Of a DNA stretch of 64,000 nucleotides, positions 8,460-17,052 are shown piece after piece. Position 1 is the first letter of the stretch. Each line of letters starts with the position of its first letter. Origin of the DNA: Pedobacter psychrotolerans (GTDB lineage: Bacteria; Bacteroidota; Bacteroidia; Sphingobacteriales; Sphingobacteriaceae). The notes beneath the pieces were generated by a model, which saw only the letters and a program-made list of their open reading frames with translations, did no database searches and was not told where the DNA came from. A program made the position numbers and the translations under genes. The DNA lies in assembly GCF_004340665.1 (NCBI RefSeq), contig NZ_SLWO01000009.1, positions 1 through 64,000 of the forward strand, in the 5' to 3' direction.

Positions 8460-8490
8460 AAAAGAGGCTGAAATAGCCTCTTTTATTTTT
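8460..8490 (+). terminator. Rho-independent terminator after the GH2-GH30-SDR group
   Basis: Hairpin AAAAGAGGCT / AGCCTCTTTT with a 5-base loop, followed by ATTTTTT. It lies 28 bases after the SDR stop and closes the sugar-release operon. Confidence 0.8.
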
Positions 8491-8620
8491 TCTGATTGTT
8501 TCATAAATTCAATATGGCCCGGGTGATTTTGGATTAAACACATTAATTACGGTTTTTAACCGATAGGCCATATTTTAAACCCATCTTTGTATGTGGCTTG
8601 AAATTTGCCTTTAAATCATT

Positions 8621-8854
8621 ATGGAAAACAACCAGCATCCCGAAAAAAAGATTTTAACACCATCAGTTATTCATGATGATTTATCAGAGGTTAAGAAACC
8701 TGAACACTTAAGAAAAACGGCTTCAGGTCATGATGATTTACTGCCAGAAAACCCGGAGCGCAATTATCATCACGAAGAATTCAAATCTTTAACTTCCAGC
8801 CATGATGAGATCAAACATGCAGATGATGACGTTTGGAACGGTGAAGATGCTTAA
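8621..8854 (+). CDS. Small hydrophilic protein with repeated HDD/HDE motif
   Basis: 77 residues, no signal peptide or membrane segment, very rich in Asp, Glu, His and Lys. Three loosely repeated units of about 22 residues can be seen, each centred on [SG]-H-D-[DE]-[LI]: V-I-H-D-D-L, S-G-H-D-D-L, S-S-H-D-E-I. Such a composition suggests a disordered or metal-binding protein; I do not recognise a family. It stands alone with its own upstream gap. The start codon ATG 8621 is the only sensible one. Confidence 0.6.
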   Translation: MENNQHPEKKILTPSVIHDDLSEVKKPEHLRKTASGHDDLLPENPERNYHHEEFKSLTSSHDEIKHADDDVWNGEDA

Positions 8855-8977
8855 TCTTTGAAACCTATTTCAAGATCTATTCCCGTCTTTTTCATAGCAG
8901 TATTATATGGAATGATAGGTATTCTTTGTAGCGTTTATGGTGTGATATCCGTTTATCATGCAAAACCATTAAAAGAT

Positions 8978-9433
8978 ATGAAGAATAACCTGTTATCAAT
9001 CAGCGGATTGATGATATTACTTTCTTTGGTCGTGATTTCCTGCAAAAAGGACAAAACACCTGCCGGACCAAAAGATGCATTGACAGGATCATGGGAAGAA
9101 GTTCCACAAAAGGCATATAGCAAAAGATTGCTTTTTGAAGCGGGTGGAAACTTTTCCATGCAAATCAGAGATCAGGGTAATCAATACTGGAGTACAGAAG
9201 TGATTGGAAAATATACCATTTCCGGAGATCAACTGATCGTTAATACGAGTAGCAATCTGGAAAAATCCTCTACTGGAAAAATCATCAGTAATACCCCGAT
9301 AAATTATGTTTTATTTGATAAAGGAAAGTTTTCCATTGATCAGCAGGTACTGACGATCAACTATACCACGTATCCGGCAGATGGTCCTGTACCTACAGTG
9401 GCTAAATTCAATCAGTTGATTCCGATAGATTAA
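8978..9433 (+). CDS. Small lipoprotein, lipocalin-like
   Basis: The start ATG 8978 is chosen because it gives a proper lipoprotein signal: MKNNLLSISG, a hydrophobic stretch, then V-V-I-S-C with the lipid Cys at residue 20. Longer starts upstream would put a second unrelated hydrophobic segment in front of it. The mature part of about 130 residues begins with K-K-D-K, then L-T-G-S-W-E-E, and has beta-rich alternation, like the lipocalin-like outer-membrane lipoproteins of unknown role in Bacteroidetes. No partner genes are apparent. Confidence 0.65.
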   Translation: MKNNLLSISGLMILLSLVVISCKKDKTPAGPKDALTGSWEEVPQKAYSKRLLFEAGGNFSMQIRDQGNQYWSTEVIGKYTISGDQLIVNTSSNLEKSSTGKIISNTPINYVLFDKGKFSIDQQVLTINYTTYPADGPVPTVAKFNQLIPID

Positions 9434-9623
9434 AGAGGCGAGATCAGGTTGAAGATGATCTGTCTCAAACCTTAGTCTGGTGCGATATGCCTGTGTTTAC
9501 AAGGAAAAAAAATCATGAGAATTTAAATTTTAAGAAGGTAGATAAATTCATTAATTCTTCATTTGATATTTAGAAATTTATTAAACAATAAACAAGGTTA
9601 TTCACCCATTAATAAATATCAAC

Positions 9624-9791
9624 ATGAAAGCAATTAAAATTTTAATGATCGCATTAGTAGCTACTTTTTCTATAAACGCAGTAAGTGCACAAACAAAAGA
9701 ACCTGTTAAAGTTAAAACAGAAAAAACAACAGTTAAAAAAGTACAAAAACACCACCACAAAGCTAAAAAAGCTGCTTCTGCAAAAATGTAG
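9624..9791 (+). CDS. Exported Lys/His-rich peptide, copy A
   Basis: 55 residues. A signal peptide (MKAIKILMIALVATFSINA, then VSA-Q) is followed by a mature part of about 33 residues made mostly of K, T, V and H, with a central K-H-H-H-K-A-K-K-A-A block and a very basic charge. A near-identical copy lies at 10821-10985, and about 80 bases upstream of the ATG are conserved too, so gene and promoter were duplicated together. The strong signal peptide, matching upstream sequence, and preserved reading frame support a real gene despite its size. Function unknown; cationic secreted peptide or metal/polyanion binder are possibilities. Confidence 0.7.
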   Translation: MKAIKILMIALVATFSINAVSAQTKEPVKVKTEKTTVKKVQKHHHKAKKAASAKM

Positions 9792-9817
9792 TCGCCACAC
9801 AAAATGATTGAGGTTAT

Positions 9818-9846
9818 AAATCCATTCCGAATTTCGGGATGGATTT
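9818..9846 (+). terminator. Hairpin terminator after peptide copy A
   Basis: AAATCCAT-T-CCGAA / TTCGG-G-ATGGATTT forms a strong hairpin 27 bases after the peptide stop. The downstream T tract is weak (ATTGTTATAG), so termination efficiency is uncertain. Confidence 0.55.
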
Positions 9847-9902
9847 ATTGTTATAGTTAGGAATCAAATGAAAATAGAGAAGACTAAAGGCATTTCTCTT
9901 GA

Positions 9903-10547
9903 TCAGTGAGAAATAAGCGAAACCATTATAAAAATAAATCCGGTTATTGCCATTAAAAAAAACAAAAATGATTTAATATCCTTTGCTTTATGTCCGTTTT
10001 TTAATACCAGGCGACTAAAGGGGGCGGATATTATTATGGCGAGTGCAAATAAAAAGGCAAATGCCGGTGCCAGCTGTCCACCAAAGCTCATAACTGTATG
10101 ATTATCGTTATTCCCAAAAAACCCTAATAGATCTCCCAGCAATAAAAAATTCCAGATAACCACAAAAACAATCACCGCTGACCATTTCAAAGGAAAGCTT
10201 CCGATTGATTGATATTTTGCAATCTCCGCTTCAACGGCTGCCGGTAGGACACTGTTGTTATTTAGAAATCCGATATCTGTTATTCGTTTAATCAGATCGC
10301 GACTTCCGGAAGTTAAAAAAACAACCTTTTCACTATAGCCGTTAACCCGGTGATTAATTTTAATACCTGATGTGAATACTGCTGAAAATAGTTCGATAGA
10401 AATAATATCAGATGGTCTGAAATATAAATTACCTAGAATGGATGCATTTAACCGCAATTCATTTTTATTAACCAACAATTTAGCAAACGGCCAGGTAGCC
10501 TGGCCTGATCCAATGTATGCACCACCCGTTTCTTCAATTTCAAACAT
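9903..10547 (-). CDS. Membrane protein of unknown function with N-terminal PH-like region
   Basis: 214 residues. The first 110 residues are soluble and beta-rich with the pattern seen in bacterial PH-like domains (N-K-N-E-L-R-L, then F-R-P-S-D-I-I-S-I-E). They are followed by three membrane helices near residues 120-137, 155-172 and 190-210. There is no signal peptide and no catalytic motif. It is inserted on the opposite strand between the two copies of the Lys/His-rich peptide. I do not recognise a named family; conserved uncharacterised membrane protein is the safe call. Confidence 0.6.
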   Translation of the reverse strand: MFEIEETGGAYIGSGQATWPFAKLLVNKNELRLNASILGNLYFRPSDIISIELFSAVFTSGIKINHRVNGYSEKVVFLTSGSRDLIKRITDIGFLNNNSVLPAAVEAEIAKYQSIGSFPLKWSAVIVFVVIWNFLLLGDLLGFFGNNDNHTVMSFGGQLAPAFAFLFALAIIISAPFSRLVLKNGHKAKDIKSFLFFLMAITGFIFIMVSLISH

Positions 10548-10820
10548 GCTCTTAAAGGTTGATTTTATGGCTAAAACTATTTAAAAGCAATGGAAAAACA
10601 AAATAACACCATTCAACATAACATGTCCAGTTTTTAAATAAATGATCTAATCCCAATTTTGACCATGTCACCAGCCAATTCTTTAGCCTCATTTTCCAGG
10701 TGCTAAAAACATGATTTGAAATTTTTATTTAAACGGGTAAAAATTCATCTATTCTTCATTTGATATCTAGAACTTTATTGAACAATAATCAAGGTAATAA
10801 CCCATAAAATAAATATCAAC

Positions 10821-10985
10821 ATGAAAGCAATTAAAGTATTAATGATCGCCCTTGTAGCTACTTTCGCTGTAAATGCAGTAAGTGCACAAACTAAAGAACC
10901 TGTTAAAGTTAAAACAGAAAAAACAACAGTTAAAAAAGTACAAAAACACCACCACAAAGCTAAAAAAGCTGCTGCTAAAAAATAG
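10821..10985 (+). CDS. Exported Lys/His-rich peptide, copy B
   Basis: 54 residues; identical to copy A over the mature part from V-S-A-Q-T-K-E-P to H-K-A-K-K-A-A, differing only at the tail (AKK instead of SAKM) and by a few signal-peptide residues (I to V, S-I to A-V). The upstream bases from about 10742 match those of copy A (TTCTTCATTTGATAT, then AAATATCAACATG), so expression is probably similar. Synonymous and signal-peptide changes with the mature peptide kept suggest selection for the product. Confidence 0.7.
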   Translation: MKAIKVLMIALVATFAVNAVSAQTKEPVKVKTEKTTVKKVQKHHHKAKKAAAKK

Positions 10986-11015
10986 TATATAGCAACAATA
11001 GGTTAGGTAATTAGG

Positions 11016-11046
11016 CCGCTTCGAATAATTTCGAAGCGGTTTTTTT
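11016..11046 (+). terminator. Rho-independent terminator after peptide copy B
   Basis: Perfect 10-bp stem CCGCTTCGAA / TTCGAAGCGG with loop TAAT, followed by TTTTTTTG. It lies 30 bases after the stop. Confidence 0.88.
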
Positions 11047-11349
11047 GTTTATTTATAGTCCCTTCTGTGTTCCACAAACGAAAGTATCTATTTGATGGAT
11101 ATGGTCGATGAGATTACCAACAAGTAGAAAAATCTTTATTTAGGATTTGCTTCGCTTTATCTTGGATAAATCTAGTCAGGCTCTACTTCTCAGCTCGCCT
11201 GTGCAATTGAAAATGCTGCGCTAACGCTTGTGTTAAAACATAGATCGAATCCCGTTGCAGTGCAACTACTTATTCTCACCCATTTTTTCAGTTCGCAGGC
11301 GGTGAGCAATCACTTGTTTTTAACGGTATCATTTTTATTATATTTGAGC
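11047..11349. other. Gene-free left edge of the accessory island
   Basis: No credible gene in about 300 bases. The stretch 11150-11310 is less AT-rich than the genes that follow and reads like decayed sequence with stops in every frame. No transposase, integrase or tRNA repeat is seen. It marks the switch from core-like sequence to the AT-rich island. Confidence 0.4.
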
Positions 11350-11622
11350 ATGAGTATTGAGTGGTCAATTAATTATAAGAACAATGAGCTTGTTTTAAAA
11401 GAAGGATTTTTAATCGCCTATCAAATGTTATTATTCAAAGAAATTGAAGGGAATTATGGCAGTTCTGATAATGAGCTTAATGAGTTCAAGATATTTCTAT
11501 TAAACGATACATTTACTATATATGCTGGATGGTGGGGAGGGATTGATTTTAACGAATTTTCAGATGCCACTATAAATAAACTAATACTACTAAACCGAAA
11601 ACATGATTCACAAGGTTGGTAA
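11350..11622 (+). CDS. Small hypothetical protein
   Basis: 90 residues from ATG 11350 (MSIEWSINYKN). A longer reading back to 11230 is possible but would add an unconvincing non-signal tail, so the short form is preferred. The protein is acidic and mixed alpha/beta, with W-W-G-G-I-D-F-N-E-F near residue 60; no membrane segment. The size, orphan position and island setting resemble immunity or antitoxin-like orphans, but no family is recognised. The next small gene begins 5 bases after its stop, so the two are probably co-transcribed. Confidence 0.5.
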   Translation: MSIEWSINYKNNELVLKEGFLIAYQMLLFKEIEGNYGSSDNELNEFKIFLLNDTFTIYAGWWGGIDFNEFSDATINKLILLNRKHDSQGW

Positions 11623-11626
11623 CGAT

Positions 11627-11854
11627 ATGAACTACCTTACAAGCTCGCATATATATCATATATGTAAAGAGGCATTTGAATATCTCACAGCTGCTGGAAA
11701 ATCAGATTATGGCGTTCAATTTGATTCCAGTGACCTTTTGTATGCTGAGGAACAGCTCCCTATTGAAAACTATTCGCACGCCTTCCATTTAATTAAATTG
11801 TTAATGATGGGGACATTGAAACATTCAGATATTAATGGACTATTAGTTGGCTAA
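11627..11854 (+). CDS. Small hypothetical protein
   Basis: 75 residues from ATG 11627, four bases past the TAA of the previous gene (stop 11620-11622). A start further upstream at 11603 would overlap that gene. Predicted mostly helical (H-I-Y-H-I-C-K-E-A-F-E-Y-L), soluble, with no recognisable motif. Likely a partner of the 90-residue protein before it. Confidence 0.45.
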   Translation: MNYLTSSHIYHICKEAFEYLTAAGKSDYGVQFDSSDLLYAEEQLPIENYSHAFHLIKLLMMGTLKHSDINGLLVG

Positions 11855-12266
11855 TTAAAAGTGCTGCTAACCCTGATTAGTGTTTTGGTTTTGGTCATTG
11901 TAACTTAATAATTAATCAATAATACCGCCAAGCCTCGTGTTTATTGCATAAACATATCACTGCATCGCTTCTGCGAAGCTTTACTCCAGTGACCTTCCCT
12001 CCATTCGCAGGAGGTTCGCGTACTAAAAGTGAGTATTTACTGTTTTCCGTAATTCAGGCATTTCTATTCTTTATATATTAGCAAAGTAAATTATAAATTA
12101 TGCTCTACCTAATATAAGCCATTTCAACTTTTAATGAAGAAATCGATATATTAGATACTAAATTCCGATTGTTAAGTCACTATCTGAAATCAAGAAAAAA
12201 TTTATAGTCCGATTCTCGCGTAATTATAATTCAAACTTGTATATAAAATTCCCATCAAGCCAAAAT
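11855..12266. other. Gene-free gap before the Hachiman pair
   Basis: About 410 bases without a believable gene. The part 11930-12030 is GC-richer and stop-filled, the part 12040-12240 AT-rich. The promoter for hamA must lie here, but no convincing TTTG-N19-TAnnTTTG pair was found. Confidence 0.35.
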
Positions 12267-13184
12267 ATGGATTTCGAAATCTTAATCAACAATACTTTCT
12301 CCGATATAAATTCCAACGATACTTTATCTCCAATTACAAATAAAAGTGTAATTAGTATGATAAATAATTTTGAAGACTCAGAATGGAGATATAATCACTT
12401 TCAAAACTTTATATGGGATAACATTGCTGAGACTTCACTATCATATAATGAACGAGAAAGCTTAATTAATAGCCATCATTCATTATTAACATACGCAGCT
12501 AAAAATCTAAGACTCTCGGACAAAACAGGCGATATAAGCAAGGGAAGTGAAATTGCTGAAATTGTTTTGTATGCCATCATGAAACATCATTTCAATTCAC
12601 TGCCCGTTGTACCAAAAATATTCTACAAACAAAATGCTCAGGACAATGCAAAAGGTGCTGATAGTGTACACATAATCATTGAAAATGGAAATGATTTTTC
12701 TATATGGTTTGGTGAAGCAAAATTTTATAATAGTATCGAAGACACTAGAATTCCTGAAATAATAACATCGGTTGAAAACTCTCTATCCACAGAAAAACTA
12801 AAGAAAGAAAATAGCATTATTACAAATGTTTCTGATATCGACTTGCTAATTGACGATGAAATCCTAAGAAATAAAATAAAGTCGGCTCTATCACCAAGAG
12901 AATCTATTGATCTTATCAAACCTAAACTTCACATTCCAATCTTGCTTTTGCACGAGTGCGAAATAACTAAAAAACATACAGTAATTTCAGATTTATACAA
13001 AGATGATATAATTGAATTCCATAAAAAAAGAGCGGAATCATATTTTAAAAAGCAAATTGACAAACTTGGAACTTTACCACATTATTCAGAAATTAAGTTT
13101 CATTTAATTTTCTTTCCAGTACCACTAAAGAAAATTATTGTAGACAGATTTGTTTCAATGGCTGACTTTTATAAAAACTCTTAA
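12267..13184 (+). CDS. hamA: Hachiman anti-phage system protein HamA (DUF1837 nuclease)
   Basis: 305 residues from ATG 12267; an alternative TTG start at 12237 would add ten residues. The core matches the DUF1837/HamA pattern: G-S-E-I-A-E-I (93-99), K-G-A-D-S-V-H (129-135, D132), and W-F-G-E-A-K-F-Y with E150 and K152, i.e. a PD-(D/E)xK nuclease active site. In Hachiman, HamA is a DNase held inactive by the helicase HamB and released on DNA damage or phage attack. The helicase gene starts 5 bases after its stop, which strongly supports the assignment. The coding sequence is more AT-rich than the flanking core genes, in line with horizontal gain. Confidence 0.88.
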   Translation: MDFEILINNTFSDINSNDTLSPITNKSVISMINNFEDSEWRYNHFQNFIWDNIAETSLSYNERESLINSHHSLLTYAAKNLRLSDKTGDISKGSEIAEIVLYAIMKHHFNSLPVVPKIFYKQNAQDNAKGADSVHIIIENGNDFSIWFGEAKFYNSIEDTRIPEIITSVENSLSTEKLKKENSIITNVSDIDLLIDDEILRNKIKSALSPRESIDLIKPKLHIPILLLHECEITKKHTVISDLYKDDIIEFHKKRAESYFKKQIDKLGTLPHYSEIKFHLIFFPVPLKKIIVDRFVSMADFYKNS

Positions 13185-13189
13185 CAGCG

Positions 13190-15328
13190 ATGGATATATT
13201 TGATTCTTGTCACATTATAAACGATCACTTGATCTCTACAAGAGAAGGCCAAGCTCGAAATGAACTCATTAGATTATTAGATTATCACGAAAGAAATGAT
13301 ATTGAATATTCTCCATTAGTAAACCATTTAATCCGTGAAACGGGATTGTATCCTTATTTAAAACCAGATACAGCTGACTGGGGAGACAGATTTGTTTATG
13401 AAATATTTAAGGTTGATATCGGGGGTAAAGAGTCAACACTTCACAGAGAACAATCATCACTATTGAAAAGACTAATAAATGGTGAAAATGTAGCAGTGAG
13501 TGCGCCAACTAGCTTTGGAAAAAGCTTCGTAATTGATGCCTTTATTTCCATTAAAAATCCAAATAATGTTGTGATTATTGTTCCGACTATAGCATTAACA
13601 GACGAAACTCGTAGGCGGTTATATAAAAAGTTTGCTAATAATTATAAGATAATTACAACTACAGAGGTCGAACTAGCTGAAAAAAATATTTTTATTTTTC
13701 CTCAAGAGCGAGCAATGAACTATGTCAATAAAATTGACAGTATTGATATTCTAATCATCGACGAATTTTATAAGGCGAGTTCAGTATATGATAAATCAAG
13801 GTCGCCAGCATTATTAAAAGCAATCCTCAAACTTGGAATTAAATCAAAACAAAAATATTTTCTAGCACCTAATATTACTTCGATAGGAGAAAATGTATTT
13901 ACCAAGGATATGGTGTTTGAAGATAAGCTGGGCTTTAATACTGTTTATCTTGAGAGATTTGACAAATACACTGAAATTAAGGGTGACAAAATTGAAAAAG
14001 AACTTCAAAAAGGCGAAATTTTATTAAATATTCTCGAACAGACAAAAACAAAATCTTTAATCTATGCTGCATCGTATCCACAGATTGATAAAGTTTCAAA
14101 TCTTCTAAACGAGATGTTGCCCATTTCTGAAAAACCATTGTTGATAGAATTTTCTAATTGGCTCACAATCAACTATGGCGCAAATTGGAAATTAACTAAC
14201 CTTGTTAAAAGAGGCGTCGGCATTCATAATGGACAGCTTCATCGCTCAATCAGCCAAATTCAAGTAAAGTTGTTTGAAGAAAAGGATGGATTAGCTAATA
14301 TAATTTCTACTTCGTCAATAATTGAGGGAGTTAATACATCTGCAGAGAATGTTATTATTTGGCGTAATCGAAAAAGTGGTGGCAACAGCATCTTAGATAG
14401 TTTCACATATAAAAACATTATTGGTAGAGGGGGCAGAATGTTTAAATATTTTATCGGTAAAATTTATCTGCTTGAATCACCGCCTCAGGATGATGCCACT
14501 CAACTTGATATTCCATTTCCAGACTCTATATTAGGAGACTTGGATGAAGAGATTCATATTTCGAGTTTAAATAATGAACAAGTAGCAAAAATCGTATCAT
14601 TCAAAACTGAAATGTATGATATATTAGGAAAGGAAGTCTATGATAGATTGTTAAAAGAAAATATTTTTCAATCTAACAATTCTGATTTTGTTAAAGAAAC
14701 AGCAAGACAAATGAAAGATAATCAGGAAGATTGGAATGGACTTTCCTATCTAAATTCAAATGAACCTGAATCTTGGGATAGATTAATATGGAAAATAATA
14801 AGCTTGCAGCCAGGAGAGTGGGGAGATGGGCCATATGGTATTCAACATAAGAAATTTGTTGAGTTCGTCAAGGTCTTAGTGGCAAATTGGGGCAGCACTA
14901 TTCCTGAATTGTTAGATGAATTAGATGAATTTGATATTGATATCGAGCAGTTTTTCAAACTTGAGAGAATTGCAGCTTTTAATTTATCTTCTCTAATAAG
15001 TGACATTAATATACTTCAAAGAGAAATCCTTAATAATGGCACTGATGTATCTCCCTTTGTTTCTAGGGTATCGCATGCTTTTTTGCCTTCGGTTGTGTAT
15101 CAGCTTGAAGAGTATGGACTTCCAAGAATGATCTCTAGAAAACTTTACCAAAATGGTATTATTGATTTTAATAATGATAATTTGAATATACATAATACAA
15201 TAGAGATTTTTCATGAAATAGGTAGGGAAAAGATCAAATCATTTAACTTCATTGATGCATTTGATGAATATATTTTGGACTATTTTTATGATGGTATTAC
15301 AATATCAGAGAGCGAAAGTCCATTGTAG
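13190..15328 (+). CDS. hamB: Hachiman anti-phage system helicase HamB
   Basis: 712-residue superfamily 2 helicase. Motif I (Walker A) is A-P-T-S-F-G-K-S at 105-112, motif Ia V-P-T-I-A-L, motif II D-I-L-I-I-D-E-F-Y with D191-E192 (a DEFY variant), and motif VI region I-I-G-R-G-G-R-M. The S-F-G-K and D-E-F-Y-K variants are typical of HamB and related defence helicases. The C-terminal third is helical with no named domain. In the known complex HamB senses DNA ends or damage and restrains HamA. The order hamA-hamB with a 5-base gap is the standard operon layout. Confidence 0.88.
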   Translation: MDIFDSCHIINDHLISTREGQARNELIRLLDYHERNDIEYSPLVNHLIRETGLYPYLKPDTADWGDRFVYEIFKVDIGGKESTLHREQSSLLKRLINGENVAVSAPTSFGKSFVIDAFISIKNPNNVVIIVPTIALTDETRRRLYKKFANNYKIITTTEVELAEKNIFIFPQERAMNYVNKIDSIDILIIDEFYKASSVYDKSRSPALLKAILKLGIKSKQKYFLAPNITSIGENVFTKDMVFEDKLGFNTVYLERFDKYTEIKGDKIEKELQKGEILLNILEQTKTKSLIYAASYPQIDKVSNLLNEMLPISEKPLLIEFSNWLTINYGANWKLTNLVKRGVGIHNGQLHRSISQIQVKLFEEKDGLANIISTSSIIEGVNTSAENVIIWRNRKSGGNSILDSFTYKNIIGRGGRMFKYFIGKIYLLESPPQDDATQLDIPFPDSILGDLDEEIHISSLNNEQVAKIVSFKTEMYDILGKEVYDRLLKENIFQSNNSDFVKETARQMKDNQEDWNGLSYLNSNEPESWDRLIWKIISLQPGEWGDGPYGIQHKKFVEFVKVLVANWGSTIPELLDELDEFDIDIEQFFKLERIAAFNLSSLISDINILQREILNNGTDVSPFVSRVSHAFLPSVVYQLEEYGLPRMISRKLYQNGIIDFNNDNLNIHNTIEIFHEIGREKIKSFNFIDAFDEYILDYFYDGITISESESPL

Positions 15329-15554
15329 TTAAATAATTAAATCGATTTTTCTTCTTGAGGATTTATTTACCATTTACTTTAAAGGCTCAGTCAATCGTCA
15401 AATCACACTCTTTACGGTCATAAATATTGTTTCAGATTGAAAACAATCAATTTAACTGCTCTTCTCCAACAATAGGCCAATTTCAAATATTATCATTATA
15501 ATTACTCGTTAAAAATTTACTTTATCGGTTTCTAGCAAATAAATTACAAATACA

Positions 15555-16010
15555 ATGAATGAAAAACAGGAGGTTAAATTAAACCAATTATTAGAAAAAA
15601 GAATAAAACGTCTTGAATCCATAAACTACTTCGCAGAATATTTTGAAGAATTTTCATACTCAATTCTGAAAAAAGCTGTTATCAAAATAAACGAAAAGTT
15701 ACAAGCTTACACTCAGGAAGCTTTAAGAGTGTTTTTCGAAAATCCTTTCGAAAATAAAAGAACTAGATTTTACGTAATGATCCAATTAATCTCGAATAAT
15801 CATGGAAGAAATAATTTCTACCTAGATAATACGATGAATTTTCCTACCATAGAATTTGAGGGGGATGAATTTACGGGAAAAGTTCTTGTTAAATACAGTT
15901 TCGAGAATAAAATTAAATCTCAAAAAGAATATGATATGAATCATTTAAGAGATGATAGTTATGCTTCTGAGATAATTTTAGACTTTCTAGAAAAAATTTA
16001 TTCTTTGTAA
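15555..16010 (+). CDS. Unknown 151-residue protein coupled to a patatin phospholipase
   Basis: 151 residues, soluble. The first half is a long charged helical region (residues 1-75, possible coiled coil, rich in K/E with repeated I-K/L-E patterns); the second half looks beta-rich (N-F-P-T-I-E-F-E-G-D-E-F-T-G-K-V-L-V). No catalytic motif is visible. The stop TAA (16008-16010) is followed after one base by the GTG start of the patatin gene, so translation is probably coupled. As the constant partner of an effector in a defence island it could be a sensor or inhibitor; no family is recognised. Confidence 0.7.
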   Translation: MNEKQEVKLNQLLEKRIKRLESINYFAEYFEEFSYSILKKAVIKINEKLQAYTQEALRVFFENPFENKRTRFYVMIQLISNNHGRNNFYLDNTMNFPTIEFEGDEFTGKVLVKYSFENKIKSQKEYDMNHLRDDSYASEIILDFLEKIYSL

Positions 16011-16011
16011 G

Positions 16012-17052
16012 GTGAATATTGAGAATAGAAAATTTAGAATTCTTAGCATCGATGGTGGGGGCTTACGAGGTCTCATCCCTCTTCAAGTAATTAGAGAAAT
16101 AGAAGATATTACTAAGCGACCTATACATAAGACTTTTGATCTAATAGCTGGCACTTCAACCGGAGGATTGCTCACATGCGCTTTGAGTTTTGGAGATGTT
16201 CAGTCAACTATAGGTAATACAAGAAAATATAGCTTAGATCAAATTGAAGATATATATTTGAGTCGTGGGAAAGAGATTTTCGCGAAATCTAATCACTTAA
16301 TGAATACATATAATTCATTAAGAAAATGGGTTAGGCCTGAGTTCAATCCTAAAAATCTGAGCAAAATATTAGATGAATATTTTGGGGATAATAGAATTAC
16401 CAGTTGTCTAAAGCCTATTTTCATAACATCTTTTAATATCCATAGAAATATACCAATATATTTTACGACTAGAGAGGCGACATTACAAGAAGAAAAAAAT
16501 GCTACACTTCATGAAATATGCAGGGCTACTTCTGCTGCGCCAACTTACTTTCCATCATATTCATTTAATTATGACTCTGAAAATGTTGTTTGCATTGATG
16601 GTGGCATCGTGATGAATAATCCTGCGATTGGTGCACTAATTGAAGTTTTGGGCAATTCTGATTATAAGCACTACAAAGTAGATGACAAACGTATTGATCT
16701 TAAGGATATATCCATATTATCTTTAGGAACTGGTAGGACAAAAAAAAATATAAATAGTTCATTTTCCCACAAATGGGGGAGAAAAAATTGGATTAAGCCT
16801 ATTATTGATATTTCTACCGGTGGCCCAGTAAAGATTGTACATAACCAAATCAATACCTTGTTCAAAGCTAGCAATCTCGAAAAAAACTATTTTAGAATTG
16901 ATATCGATATCGATGAAAAGTATTCTGAAATGTCAGATTCTAATCCGGATACATTAAATTATTTATTGAATCAAGCTAAGTCACAAATTACTAATAACCA
17001 TACATTAAAAACAAAGCTTGAGATTTTTCTTAAGGAAAACGGAATTGTTTAG
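16012..17052 (+). CDS. Patatin-like phospholipase (candidate defence effector)
   Basis: 346 residues with a GTG start set by the tight junction to the upstream gene. All patatin elements are present: oxyanion loop D-G-G-G-L-R-G (14-20), nucleophile elbow G-T-S-T-G-G with S49, and the D-G-G motif with D196 of the Ser-Asp dyad. It is a predicted cytoplasmic lipid acyl hydrolase. Patatins serve as membrane-degrading effectors in CBASS (CapV) and other anti-phage systems; no CD-NTase is encoded nearby, so a classic CBASS is not present. It is downstream of Hachiman and AT-rich. The effector role is inferred from context. Confidence 0.88.
   Translation: MNIENRKFRILSIDGGGLRGLIPLQVIREIEDITKRPIHKTFDLIAGTSTGGLLTCALSFGDVQSTIGNTRKYSLDQIEDIYLSRGKEIFAKSNHLMNTYNSLRKWVRPEFNPKNLSKILDEYFGDNRITSCLKPIFITSFNIHRNIPIYFTTREATLQEEKNATLHEICRATSAAPTYFPSYSFNYDSENVVCIDGGIVMNNPAIGALIEVLGNSDYKHYKVDDKRIDLKDISILSLGTGRTKKNINSSFSHKWGRKNWIKPIIDISTGGPVKIVHNQINTLFKASNLEKNYFRIDIDIDEKYSEMSDSNPDTLNYLLNQAKSQITNNHTLKTKLEIFLKENGIV

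Noticed and set aside
9602..9802. Minus-strand frame over peptide copy A (and its twin over copy B)
   Set aside because: It is the antisense shadow of the signal-peptide gene; the plus-strand frame has the signal peptide and the duplicated upstream sequence.
11054..11070. AGTCCCTTC at the island's left edge, nine bases shared with the tRNA-Arg T-arm region
   Set aside because: It is in the opposite orientation to the tRNA sequence and only nine bases long, so it is not an attachment-site direct repeat.
15555..17052. CBASS interpretation of the patatin pair
   Set aside because: No CD-NTase is encoded in the window and the 151-residue partner has no nucleotidyltransferase motif.
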